NCBI RefSeq assembly: GCF_024181285.1
Contig: NZ_CP051201.1
Span: 2,542,001 to 2,606,000, forward strand
Direction: 5' to 3'
DNA: 64,000 bases
Source: Treponema sp. OMZ 790
GTDB lineage: Bacteria > Spirochaetota > Spirochaetia > Treponematales > Treponemataceae
The notes below the pieces were generated by a model, which worked only from the letters and a program-made list of their open reading frames with translations, ran no database searches and was not told the origin of the DNA. Both the position numbers and the translations under genes were made by a program. Below are positions 9,114 to 17,780 of the stretch, piece after piece; positions within the stretch are counted from its first letter, which is position 1, and each line of letters starts with the position of its first letter.

Positions 9114-9836
9114 TTACAGCATTTTCAGCATTTGCAATACCAAAAGTGAAGAATCCTTTGCTGCCTGTGCCGAAAAAACATCATAAGAAATTTTAGCCGC
9201 ATCATCTTTTCCGGCTGTATCGGAAATGCTTCTCAAAATTAAAAACGGAATTTTATTTATTTTACAAACTTGGGCTGCGGCGGCTCCTTCCATTTCAACA
9301 CAGGCAGGGTTAAATTCTTTGATAATCTTTGCCCTGATTTTTTCATCGGAAACAAAAACATCCCCCGAAGCGATGCGGCCTTCAATAAGTTTTAAGTTTT
9401 TTATGTGCTCGTCATCATGTTCTTTTTGCATGGCCTTAAATGCCTTTACGGCAAGATTTTTAAGCTTTTTATCGGCAGGCCAAAAAGGAGATTTTGTCAT
9501 AGGAACCTGCCCGAGCGGATAGCCGAAAGCAACAGCATCCACGTCATGCTGAACAGCCTCTGACGATACAACAATATCAAAAACGTTTAAATCGGTTAAA
9601 AGACCGCCGGCCGCTCCGGTGTTTATTACGGCATCAACCTTAAACTCCGAAATAAGAATCTGACAGCAAAGAGCGGCATTAACCTTGCCTATTCCGCTGC
9701 AAACAAGAACAACATCTTTTTCCATAATCTTGCCTGTAAAAAAACTAAGACCGGCAATTTTACGGATTTCTCCTACTAAATGCTTTTTTAAAAGTTTAAC
9801 TTCCTGTTCTTCCGCTCCAAAAATTCCTATTTTCAT
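9114..9836 (-). CDS. mtnN: 5'-methylthioadenosine/S-adenosylhomocysteine nucleosidase
   Basis: Cleaves MTA and SAH to adenine and the ribosyl product, recycling SAM by-products. Motifs of the PNP/UDP phosphorylase fold are visible: MKIGIFGAEEQEV at the N-terminus, GAAGGL, the catalytic-region VEMEGAAAAQVC and ISDTAG with the catalytic Asp. The start at 9836 is chosen because AGAGGTAAGTAC precedes that ATG; the ORF extension to 9881 lacks similarity. It is 240 aa, the normal length. First gene of the operon with aroB and cysteine desulfurase. Confidence 0.93.
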   Translation of the reverse strand: MKIGIFGAEEQEVKLLKKHLVGEIRKIAGLSFFTGKIMEKDVVLVCSGIGKVNAALCCQILISEFKVDAVINTGAAGGLLTDLNVFDIVVSSEAVQHDVDAVAFGYPLGQVPMTKSPFWPADKKLKNLAVKAFKAMQKEHDDEHIKNLKLIEGRIASGDVFVSDEKIRAKIIKEFNPACVEMEGAAAAQVCKINKIPFLILRSISDTAGKDDAAKISYDVFSAQAAKDSSLLVLQMLKML

Positions 9837-9904
9837 GTACTTACCTCTTTTAAATTCAAAATAGAAAAACCATTGTAACAAAGGTTTTGTAGTTTTTCAA
9901 TGGC

Positions 9905-11524
9905 TTATAATTCTTCCGTTTTCCATTCGCCGATAGTTCTTTCTTCTTCATCAAAACTTGAACCTATCAGGATTATTTTTTTGCGGGCAGCTGTAAATTG
10001 ATCGGCATAGCCTTTTTCTTTTATCTGCGCTATTGCATCTTCCGCCGTACCCGCACTCATCAGTTTAAACTCAAAGATATAGATTGAATCCTTTGTATGC
10101 ACTATACAATCAACTCGGCCCTTTGCACAGTGTATCTCTGTTTCTACAAATTGCCCCATGAGTTTAAAGATTAAGTAGACAGCCGTCTGGTAGTTTTGTT
10201 CTCTTAATTTTAGCTTGTCTTTAGGCAAATTATCGTAAGGAACGCCCGATATTATCGCCTGAATTCTTTCCATAAAGCTGTCTACATTCCCCGCTTTTAC
10301 ATCCTCTACAAATTCCCATACCGACACACCTGTTTCGTCAAGCCCAAGAGAGCAGTATGCAGGTAAAAGATTTTTTAAAAAGCCGTAACGCACCTCATCA
10401 TTGGGAAAGCCTAAACGGTATATATTCGCATCTTCGATATATTCTTTTATCGTTAAATATCCAGATTGAAAAAGTATGGGCAGGGGATTTTTTGCATCTG
10501 CCCTATATAGCTCTATACCGGACTCATCAAGCTCAACATTCCCGTCCAAAGCGGGCACATTGTAATAAGCATCTTTTAGGTAATTCACCAAAAATGTAGG
10601 AGTGCCGGTTGCAAACCAATAGTTTTTTAATTCGCCTGAATTAAGAGTGTTTAGTATGCTGAAAGGATTATAAACCGATTCTCCTAAAACACTGAACTTA
10701 TAACCGTCATAACGCTTTTTTAATTCTTCAAGCATTTTATCATAAGAGTTTTTGGTGTTATTCGCCAATCGCTCTATTTCGGGTTTAAAAGTATTCTCTA
10801 TTTCGCTTTGAGTTAATCCGCATATTTCCGCATAATTATTCAGCATACTTATATCCTGTAAATTGTTTAAATCGCTGAAGATGCTCACCTTACTGAACTT
10901 TGTTACACCCGTCAAAAAAGCAAAGCGGATATATTGGTCGCAGGTTTTTATTACCGAATAAAAGGCTTTGAGGGTGTTGCGGTACTCTTCGTTCAAGGCT
11001 TCGTTTAATCCCATAGTTTGTAATAGAGGCTTGTCGTACTCGTCTACCAAGATAACTGCTTGACGGCCGGTCTTTTCATAAGCCCGCTTTATTATACCTG
11101 CAAAGCGTTGCGCAGGTTCTTCTTCTTGTTTATGTGCTCCATATATTTCTTCAAACTGACTTAAAACAAGATTGAGATGACTGTTTAAAGACCGGGGATC
11201 CTCGTACTTACCAATGTTAAAATCCATATAAAGAACCGGATACTCAATCCAAGCCTCTGTTTTTTCGATTTCAGCCCTCTTTTCTTCGGCTTTTTCGAGG
11301 TATAAACCCTTAAACATCTCTTTTTGTCCTAAAAAGTAAGACCGTAATGTAGAAAGAAAGAGGCTTTTACCGAAACGGCGCGGACGGCTTAAAAAGTATA
11401 CCCGGTTTGAATGCGCAAGTTTGAATAAAAAGTGAGTTTTATCGACATAGAGAAATTTATCGTTACGCATTACCTCAAAACTCTGAACCCCTATCGGTAT
11501 CTTTCGTGAAAAATCAAATTCCAT
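9905..11524 (-). CDS. AAA-ATPase-like protein with C-terminal PD-(D/E)XK nuclease domain
   Basis: Belongs to the AAA-ATPase-like plus PDDEXK_9 family (often listed as DUF1703), commonly present in many copies per genome in oral treponemes and Bacteroidetes. Seen: a Walker A-like RPRRFGKS near the N-terminus, Walker B-like ILVDEYDKPL, and a C-terminal nuclease core with RVDCIV followed by IYIFEFKL (the D...ExK pattern). The start at 11524 (MEFDFSRKIPIG) follows a GAGAGGTGTTAAAA site; the longer ORF to 11593 would run across the msp region. Cellular role is unknown. It lies directly downstream of the msp terminator on the same strand. Confidence 0.8.
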   Translation of the reverse strand: MEFDFSRKIPIGVQSFEVMRNDKFLYVDKTHFLFKLAHSNRVYFLSRPRRFGKSLFLSTLRSYFLGQKEMFKGLYLEKAEEKRAEIEKTEAWIEYPVLYMDFNIGKYEDPRSLNSHLNLVLSQFEEIYGAHKQEEEPAQRFAGIIKRAYEKTGRQAVILVDEYDKPLLQTMGLNEALNEEYRNTLKAFYSVIKTCDQYIRFAFLTGVTKFSKVSIFSDLNNLQDISMLNNYAEICGLTQSEIENTFKPEIERLANNTKNSYDKMLEELKKRYDGYKFSVLGESVYNPFSILNTLNSGELKNYWFATGTPTFLVNYLKDAYYNVPALDGNVELDESGIELYRADAKNPLPILFQSGYLTIKEYIEDANIYRLGFPNDEVRYGFLKNLLPAYCSLGLDETGVSVWEFVEDVKAGNVDSFMERIQAIISGVPYDNLPKDKLKLREQNYQTAVYLIFKLMGQFVETEIHCAKGRVDCIVHTKDSIYIFEFKLMSAGTAEDAIAQIKEKGYADQFTAARKKIILIGSSFDEEERTIGEWKTEEL

Positions 11525-11593
11525 TTTTAACACCTCTCGATAATGATTATACCATAAAAAGATGGGATTATTCAATGTTACATTATAGAACAA

Positions 11594-11621
11594 TAAAAAA
11601 CCCCGCTCAAATTGAGCGGGG
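11594..11621 (-). terminator. Intrinsic terminator of msp
   Basis: A perfect palindrome (CCCCGCTC, 5-nt loop, GAGCGGGG) at 11601-11621 is followed on the minus strand by six T residues. It lies 34 bp past the msp stop codon, as expected for a highly expressed gene. Confidence 0.92.
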
Positions 11622-11655
11622 CAATAATTACATCAGGTAAATACCTTATGTAAGA

Positions 11656-13335
11656 TTAGTATTTAACTTTAACACCGAGCACAAATTTTCCATTGTGGTT
11701 TCGATAGTTTGCAGGAGCTTTAATCATACCGGGGCCTTCATATTTATTATCTTCTGTCTCACCATGAGACCATTTGGCATCAATTTCAACTTTTTCCATC
11801 GGAGAGAAAGTCATACCTGCTTCATAAGCAACACCGAAATAATGTTTGTTCGATGTAGTTCCATCAGCGCGGCTTGTGTGGTTGGATTCTGCCCAAACTG
11901 TTGTATAGGGCTTAATCCACATTGAATCGGTAAGGGCATACTTGTAGCTGACCCAAGATGTAATACCCATAGGCATAATCTTCAAATTATCTTTATCGGC
12001 TTTGCTGATAGCTGTCAACATATGGTTAAGTCTGAAATCGACACCGAATGCCAAACCTTCAACAAAGTTTGTATCGCCTGAGTCTTCAGAGTTAAATGCG
12101 AGCATCGCAGCCATATCACCTATATCTTTACCGTCCTTGTCTTTTCCTGCATAGTTAGACAATTCGTTACCATAGTAAAGTCCCATTTTTACCCACTTAT
12201 ATGAAGCGTCAAACACAAGGTCAAATGCAACCTTTGAATCTTTACCTACATTCATAAAGGCATCCATACCAAAGTTTAAAGCAAGACCGTCAACAGGTTT
12301 TGATCCGAGTTTGAAACCCATACCTATATAAGGCTTCTCCATATTTGATACCGACTTGGCTCCTTTTTTATAGGAATCCACACCGGCTTCACCAAATGAT
12401 TCTATAGGATCAAATGTAGCATTTATACCGAAATCAAAAGTTACCCATTTATCGAAACCTAAGCTTAAATCAAAACCGAAAGCATATTTATTTGCTGCAG
12501 GACCTGTAGCAGCAGATTTAGACTTTGCTAAATATTTTCCGGCTTCACCCGCAGCTACTGTGGGAAGACTCGTTACAGGATCTGCCACACCTGTGAAAAC
12601 AGTAGCAGTAGAACTAAATATAGGCTTACCTTCTTCATTTAAACCATTTTGCTTAAAATATTCTGTACCTGGAGTTTGCTTGTCACCGTCTTTTAGATCT
12701 ACAACCTTAAATTCATCTTTGGCAGCTTTTCCTTCCGCATTCCATGCACCATTTGAACCAAATTTTAAACCGGTATCAAGTTTAAGTCCCGTTCCTGCAA
12801 GATCATCGCTTGCATAACCGAGTTTTGTACCAAAACCGGTAATATCACCAGATGTTTGCGGTCGATTTATTCCACGTCCATCATCTGTGATTGGAGTCCA
12901 AATTTTTGCAAAGTTTGTAGAAAAATCTGGGCGACCATAAACATTCATATAACCGCCAAAAAAGTGAATAGAAGCTGACATACCGCTTAAAGTTTTTCTC
13001 CAAAGAGCAAGTTCCATGTCTGACTTATGAGGTAAATGAGGTGAATCACTGTTAGATTTCTCATCATAAAATCTATAAGCCAAATTTACTCCAAGGTCAA
13101 AGTTCATGTGAACATCGCCTTCGGTTTTTGAGTTTAGTTTACCCATATAGAGGGGGACAACAACCTTAGCAAGAAAGTAATTTTCAAAACCATGTTGAGG
13201 TTTCGCATCTTTTCCTGCGCCGAGATCAATACCCCATTTTACTGCAGCACTTGCTGTAACTTCAGGCGTAAGTTGAGCAAAGGCGACTCCGCCCACAAGA
13301 GCCAAAATCATCAAAATTGACAGAATTTTTTTCAT
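11656..13335 (-). CDS. msp: Major outer sheath protein (Msp), Tpr-related porin/adhesin
   Basis: Recognised as the treponemal major outer sheath protein, an abundant pore-forming surface antigen and adhesin related to the T. pallidum Tpr family. Seen: a signal peptide MKKILSILMILALVGGVAFA, a mature N-terminus LTPEVTASAAVKWGIDLGAG typical of the MOSP_N region, a low-complexity central part (about 180-280) likely to be the strain-variable surface segment, and a C-terminal beta-barrel-like half ending in an aromatic residue (VKVKY). It is 559 aa, near the length known for T. denticola Msp. A strong GGAGGAATTTTTT ribosome site, consensus promoter and strong terminator all point to high expression as a monocistronic unit. 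Confidence 0.9.
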   Translation of the reverse strand: MKKILSILMILALVGGVAFAQLTPEVTASAAVKWGIDLGAGKDAKPQHGFENYFLAKVVVPLYMGKLNSKTEGDVHMNFDLGVNLAYRFYDEKSNSDSPHLPHKSDMELALWRKTLSGMSASIHFFGGYMNVYGRPDFSTNFAKIWTPITDDGRGINRPQTSGDITGFGTKLGYASDDLAGTGLKLDTGLKFGSNGAWNAEGKAAKDEFKVVDLKDGDKQTPGTEYFKQNGLNEEGKPIFSSTATVFTGVADPVTSLPTVAAGEAGKYLAKSKSAATGPAANKYAFGFDLSLGFDKWVTFDFGINATFDPIESFGEAGVDSYKKGAKSVSNMEKPYIGMGFKLGSKPVDGLALNFGMDAFMNVGKDSKVAFDLVFDASYKWVKMGLYYGNELSNYAGKDKDGKDIGDMAAMLAFNSEDSGDTNFVEGLAFGVDFRLNHMLTAISKADKDNLKIMPMGITSWVSYKYALTDSMWIKPYTTVWAESNHTSRADGTTSNKHYFGVAYEAGMTFSPMEKVEIDAKWSHGETEDNKYEGPGMIKAPANYRNHNGKFVLGVKVKY

Positions 13336-13367
13336 AAAAAATTCCTCCTTGTTATTTATTTAATGCG

Positions 13368-13396
13368 ATTATAACACACGCAATTTCAGTTGTCAA
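13368..13396 (-). promoter_or_regulatory. Consensus sigma-70 promoter of msp
   Basis: On the minus strand TTGACA (13391-13396) and TATAAT (13368-13373) are exactly 17 bp apart. Both hexamers match the consensus perfectly, and a GGAGG site follows before the msp ATG. Transcription should start near 13361, giving a leader of about 25 nt. Confidence 0.9.
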
Positions 13397-13527
13397 GCAA
13401 AAACAAAAAAAAGTTACACAAAATACAAATTTTTTTATAAATTTATGCCGTAATTTACTATTTTTTTCAAATAATCCCTATAAATATAATAAAGAGGATA
13501 AATATAAAAAATTTAAGGAGAAAACGA

Positions 13528-14292
13528 ATGTTAAAAAAATTTGAAGATTTAACATTGCAAGATGACTTTATGTTCTACAAAGTCATGCAGAATGCAGATT
13601 TATGTAAAAAACTTATCGAAATGGTACTGTCAAGTACAATAGGCAAAATTATATATATCTCAGTACAACATAATATTAAAACCTACAAACAAGCGAAATC
13701 TGTAAGATTTGATGTATTGGTACAAACAGAAAACGGAAGACTTTATGATGTTGAAATGCAGATACGCAATGAACGAAACATACCTAAACGAATGCGGTTT
13801 TACCAGGCGGCTATTGATATTTCTTTTTTGGACACAGGAAATTCCTATAGCAATTTAAACGACAGCTTTATAATTTTTATCTGTTTATTTGATGTTATAG
13901 GTCAAAAAAGGCCCGTTTATACTTTTGAAAATATTTGTCTTGAAGATAAAAACATATCTTTACAAGATGGAACAAAAAAGATTATAATAAATGCGGAAGC
14001 CTTTAAGAAAACAGAAAATGGAGAATTAAAAGAATTTTTAAAATATCTTAAAACGGGCAAGGCAAAAACCGAATTTACAAGGAGGATAGAAACTATGATA
14101 CAAAGAATAAAAAATAATGAACGAGCACGGCAAGAATACAGATTAATGTCTACTTTTGAGATGGATGCTAGGGATAAAGGATTTTCAGAAGGCGTAAAAC
14201 AAACTGCAAAAATGTTAAAATCTATGAATTTACCTATAACTCAAATAATTCAGGCCACAGGCCTTTCTGAAGCCGAAATAGAAAAACTTTAG
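13528..14292 (+). CDS. Rpn family recombination-promoting nuclease / PD-(D/E)XK transposase-like protein
   Basis: Member of the PDDEXK_2 (Rpn-type) family. The N-terminal LTLQDDFMFYKVMQ, the nuclease-core VRFDVLVQTENGRLYDVEMQ (D...ExQ variant of D-ExK) and the following RMRFYQAAID are diagnostic. The C-terminus (about 205-254) is a helical tail ending ITQIIQATGLSEAEIEKL, as in many family members. Known Rpn proteins are DNA endonucleases that raise recA-independent recombination; that activity is inferred here. AAGGAGAAAACGA precedes the ATG. It is divergent from msp, with the msp promoter in the shared 190-bp intergenic region. Confidence 0.85.
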   Translation: MLKKFEDLTLQDDFMFYKVMQNADLCKKLIEMVLSSTIGKIIYISVQHNIKTYKQAKSVRFDVLVQTENGRLYDVEMQIRNERNIPKRMRFYQAAIDISFLDTGNSYSNLNDSFIIFICLFDVIGQKRPVYTFENICLEDKNISLQDGTKKIIINAEAFKKTENGELKEFLKYLKTGKAKTEFTRRIETMIQRIKNNERARQEYRLMSTFEMDARDKGFSEGVKQTAKMLKSMNLPITQIIQATGLSEAEIEKL

Positions 14293-14335
14293 TCTATTTG
14301 TAAAAAAGCCCATTTTTAAGACAATTTTAATTCTA

Positions 14336-14363
14336 TTGACAAAAACTTTTTAGTATGTAAACT
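14336..14363 (+). promoter_or_regulatory. Promoter of the adenylate cyclase gene, probably giving a leaderless mRNA
   Basis: TTGACA (14336-14341) and TAAACT (14358-14363) are spaced 16 bp apart. The predicted start of transcription falls at about 14370, essentially at the ATG (14371), and no Shine-Dalgarno sequence precedes that ATG. Confidence 0.6.
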
Positions 14364-14370
14364 ATGAGCT

Positions 14371-16761
14371 ATGATAAAAGCCTTAAACAATTTACTCAAA
14401 TGGGTAAAAAAAATTTATATTCATCCTAACACGCTAAAAATAGCAACTCTGGTAATTCTTGCAGAACTTATGATTCTGCCTTTTAATATGAGCAGGATGG
14501 ACTTGATTAATCCGGCACATAATGCGGTAAATCTTTACCCTTTGACCGTATTATTTTCAGACTATGCGCAAAGAGGGCTAAACTTTTTTTATGTGAGCAG
14601 TTTTTTGTTGTTCATATTGCCCATAGCGTTTATGGTAATCTTTATATCGATTTTTCAAAGAAAAATATCGCAAAAAACCGTTTATTTAACGTCATTAATT
14701 TCGATCAGTTTTTATCTTGCAGCCGCAATCTCCGGAATGAACTCTTTTGCGAACACACCGCGCTGGTTCTATTCTTTAAGCACTTTTACCTACATTGCTT
14801 TTTTTACGGCCCTTATCTTTCATATCTTTTTAATAGCACACGGAATAATATCCATAAAAAAACAAAACAGCGCCTATATGGAATATAAAAAACTGTTAAA
14901 GGATGAAGAAAAACGGGAAGAAACCGTAAAAAAGCGCATAACCGAAAAATTGAAGCGGCAAAAAGATAAACTAAAAAAGCAAAAAGGCACCCAAGCAAAA
15001 GAAGAGCTCCTTTCTGTAGAAAATTTATTAAAAAAATCCGTAGATCAATTTGCAACCGTAAAAAAAAGGACTCACATAAAAACAAAAATTACAATAGTTA
15101 TTATTTTTACTATATTAGTGATTCTTTCGACATTTATTTATACCGATTTGCGAAACTACAACATGCTCCTAACACAAAACGTAAATACTACGGGTAAAAA
15201 TCAGGCAGAGCAAGTTGCGGCGATATACAGTTTTTCGGACGGACTTCATGCTAAAATAAGAGCATTTCTTGAAGGAATCAAAAAAACAAACGATTCTTCG
15301 CCATTTCCTTTTCAAAGAGTCGATATAATAACTACAAGCAGTAAACAGCCTATTTTCCTCGAAGAAATAGACGAATATACCGAATTACCCTTATTCGATG
15401 TGTTTTCATATACGACTGCGGTAGGTCATGTAAAACTGATACCCGATGAAGAAAAAATAATAACGCCTGAAGAAGCGGCTCTTTATATAGAACATTGCAA
15501 AAACGAATCTACAGTCAGCACCCCGATTTACAAAAACGAAAAGGGAACATGTCTTTATGTCTACCCCATAACTTTTACAAAAAAAGAAGGGCAAAGACTT
15601 TTAGGGTTTTCCGTCGTTACATATCTCAGAGAAATCCTTGACCGGCCTTATTTTCAGGCCCTGGTATTTGTGCTTTCTATTTCTGCCGTTTTTTTCTATG
15701 CATCTATTATAATTGTCCTTTTTTTGGCTGACTTTATCGCAAATCCGATTATATTTTTATGCGGAAACATAAGAAAAACTGCAAATATTTTAAGCGATAT
15801 GATTGCAAGCAGCGCCTCGGTCGAACCCGACAGGCTTATTTTTGAAGAAAATGTCAAAACCCATGACGAAATAAAAACTCTTTCGGTAGAGCTAAAAAAT
15901 ATTATTTCGCTTATCCGCGGAATTTTGCCCTATGTTTCTTTCCACACTATTCAAAATGCCGAAAAAAACCTTGCGCGCAAAAGCTATAACCGCGACTTAT
16001 GCTTTTTGTTTACCGATATCAGAGGCTTTACAACTATGTGCGAAAACATGCAGCCGAAAGAAGTTATCTCCATATTAAACCGCTATTTGGATATAGAAAC
16101 AAAGATAATCTTTGAAAACGGCGGCGATGTGGATAAATATGTCGGCGATGAAATTATGGCTTTTTTCTCGGGCACCAAGAAAGAAATAAACGCTTGTAAG
16201 GCTGCCATGGAGATCCGAAAAGCAATGCGAAGAGAGCAAAGGGCGGCCGCCCAAGAAGGTTCGGCAACAATTTCAATAGGTATAGGTATAAATTCGGGCC
16301 CTGTAGTATTCGGCCCCGTAGGTTCTAAAACAAGAAAAGATTTTACTTCGATAGGCGATACGGTAAATCTTGCCGCCCGGCTTGAGGGAGCAAATAAAGA
16401 ATACGGTTCAAAATCGATTATTTCTGAAGCTGTATATGAAAATCTTGACAGCAGCTTTATCTGCCGAGAACTTGATCTTGTTACAGTAAAAGGAAAAACC
16501 GAACCTGTAAGAATCTTTGAAATTCTGCAGCCCACGGAAAAATTGCCTATAGAATCCATCAAAGAAATAAAAAAACTCTTTGAAACAGGCCTTGCTTATT
16601 ACCGAAAAAGAAAATGGAAACAGGCAGAAAAATTCTTTTTGACTTGTGTTGAAAGATATAACGACACACCGTCAAAGGTATTTTTAAAACGTATAGCACA
16701 CTATCAAGTTTCTCCGCCTAAGCCGAGATGGAGCGGAGTTTTCGTAATGAATGTAAAATAA
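14371..16761 (+). CDS. Membrane-bound class III adenylate cyclase
   Basis: Makes cAMP from ATP. Layout: membrane helices in residues 22-160, a charged coiled-coil-like segment (165-230), a helix (238-258), an extracytoplasmic sensor-like region (260-425), a helix (428-453), a linker, and the cyclase domain (about 540-720). Catalytic metal ligands are Asp549 (FTDIRGF) and Asp593 (VGDE); Lys589 and Asp657 are the residue pair expected for adenine rather than guanine; Asn666 and Arg670 of the NLAARLE motif are present. A helical C-terminal extension (725-796) follows. The ligand of the sensor region is unknown. Likely downstream readers include cNMP-domain proteins such as that encoded at 5601-6911 (inference). 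Confidence 0.88.
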   Translation: MIKALNNLLKWVKKIYIHPNTLKIATLVILAELMILPFNMSRMDLINPAHNAVNLYPLTVLFSDYAQRGLNFFYVSSFLLFILPIAFMVIFISIFQRKISQKTVYLTSLISISFYLAAAISGMNSFANTPRWFYSLSTFTYIAFFTALIFHIFLIAHGIISIKKQNSAYMEYKKLLKDEEKREETVKKRITEKLKRQKDKLKKQKGTQAKEELLSVENLLKKSVDQFATVKKRTHIKTKITIVIIFTILVILSTFIYTDLRNYNMLLTQNVNTTGKNQAEQVAAIYSFSDGLHAKIRAFLEGIKKTNDSSPFPFQRVDIITTSSKQPIFLEEIDEYTELPLFDVFSYTTAVGHVKLIPDEEKIITPEEAALYIEHCKNESTVSTPIYKNEKGTCLYVYPITFTKKEGQRLLGFSVVTYLREILDRPYFQALVFVLSISAVFFYASIIIVLFLADFIANPIIFLCGNIRKTANILSDMIASSASVEPDRLIFEENVKTHDEIKTLSVELKNIISLIRGILPYVSFHTIQNAEKNLARKSYNRDLCFLFTDIRGFTTMCENMQPKEVISILNRYLDIETKIIFENGGDVDKYVGDEIMAFFSGTKKEINACKAAMEIRKAMRREQRAAAQEGSATISIGIGINSGPVVFGPVGSKTRKDFTSIGDTVNLAARLEGANKEYGSKSIISEAVYENLDSSFICRELDLVTVKGKTEPVRIFEILQPTEKLPIESIKEIKKLFETGLAYYRKRKWKQAEKFFLTCVERYNDTPSKVFLKRIAHYQVSPPKPRWSGVFVMNVK

Positions 16762-16792
16762 GGCCTTAAAAATTAAAGCCTAAGGAGTTTTT

Positions 16793-17713
16793 ATGGAATT
16801 TAAACAGCTTGAAATCTTTATAAAACTTGTTGAAAATTTAAGTTTTTCGACCACGGCAAGCGAATTAAACATATCGCAGCCTACAGTTAGTTTAACACTA
16901 AAACAGCTTGAAGAGGAATTGGATGTACCTTTATTTATACGGTCAACACGAGAGCTAAAACTCACGGAAGCAGGCAGCAAACTATACGAAGAATCAAAAA
17001 ATATTTTAGCCGAACGGGACAAGCTTGTAGAAAAATTTATACATCCCGAAAGAAAAATTATCACTATCGGAGCCTCGACAATTCCGGCCGGATATCTTCT
17101 TCCTTCCATAGTGAGGGAGTTTAAAAAGAAACATCCCGATATTTATATAAAGGTTGAAGAAAAAAACAGTCTTGAAACAATAAAAAAAGTATCGTTAAAT
17201 ACCGTCGATATAGGCATCGTCGGAATGAAGGTAGAAGATGAAAATTGCGCATTCCTTCCTATTTATAAAGATGAATTTGTGTTTATCAGTGCAAACAATG
17301 CTTATTATCAAAAGTTAAAAAAATCAAATCCCAATTTAAAACGCATTGCCGAAGAGCCATTTATTATCAGAGAAGCAGGGTCTGCCGTCAAGCAAAACAT
17401 GGAGCTGATTTTAAAATCACAAAAGATAGATTTAAACTCGATAAATATAAGCGCCTCGATAAACGACACTGAGGTCATCAAGCAATTGACTGCAGAAGGA
17501 CTGGGTACATCTTTTATATCGAGAATAGCAGTTGAAGACATGGTAAAAAATAAAAAGTTGATAGCCTTTGAGCTGGGTGATGTTCCCCACCAATACCGAA
17601 ATATCTATCTTGTATGGAATAAAAAAATAAACTATGCAAGCCACATCAAGGATTTTTTAAACTGCACGGAATGTTTTAAGGTAAAAACAACGATTGAAAA
17701 AAAAACTACTTGA
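16793..17713 (+). CDS. LysR family transcriptional regulator
   Basis: N-terminal winged helix-turn-helix (residues 1-60, SFSTTASELNISQPTVSLTL) followed by a periplasmic-binding-protein-like effector domain (about 90-295). It is 306 aa, normal for the family. The sequence resembles the CysB/CbbR-like and selenium-metabolism-associated LysR groups, but the effector cannot be assigned by reading. AAGGAG precedes the ATG. It starts 31 bp after the cyclase gene on the same strand, so the two may be co-transcribed; an autoregulated divergent target, usual for LysR, is absent. A hairpin terminator follows. Confidence 0.9.
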   Translation: MEFKQLEIFIKLVENLSFSTTASELNISQPTVSLTLKQLEEELDVPLFIRSTRELKLTEAGSKLYEESKNILAERDKLVEKFIHPERKIITIGASTIPAGYLLPSIVREFKKKHPDIYIKVEEKNSLETIKKVSLNTVDIGIVGMKVEDENCAFLPIYKDEFVFISANNAYYQKLKKSNPNLKRIAEEPFIIREAGSAVKQNMELILKSQKIDLNSINISASINDTEVIKQLTAEGLGTSFISRIAVEDMVKNKKLIAFELGDVPHQYRNIYLVWNKKINYASHIKDFLNCTECFKVKTTIEKKTT

Positions 17714-17717
17714 CAGT

Positions 17718-17775
17718 GAAAGGGCTGTCTAAAAGCGATAGCAACTCAATTTTTTAGACGGCCCTTTCAGATATT
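17718..17775. terminator. Hairpin terminator between convergent LysR and M14 peptidase genes
   Basis: A 17-bp inverted repeat (17718-17734 with 17752-17768, one G-T wobble) ends in a run of T-rich sequence on the plus strand (ATATTTTT). A long T run also lies beyond it on the minus strand, so it may act in both directions. Confidence 0.75.
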
Positions 17776-17780
17776 TTTAC

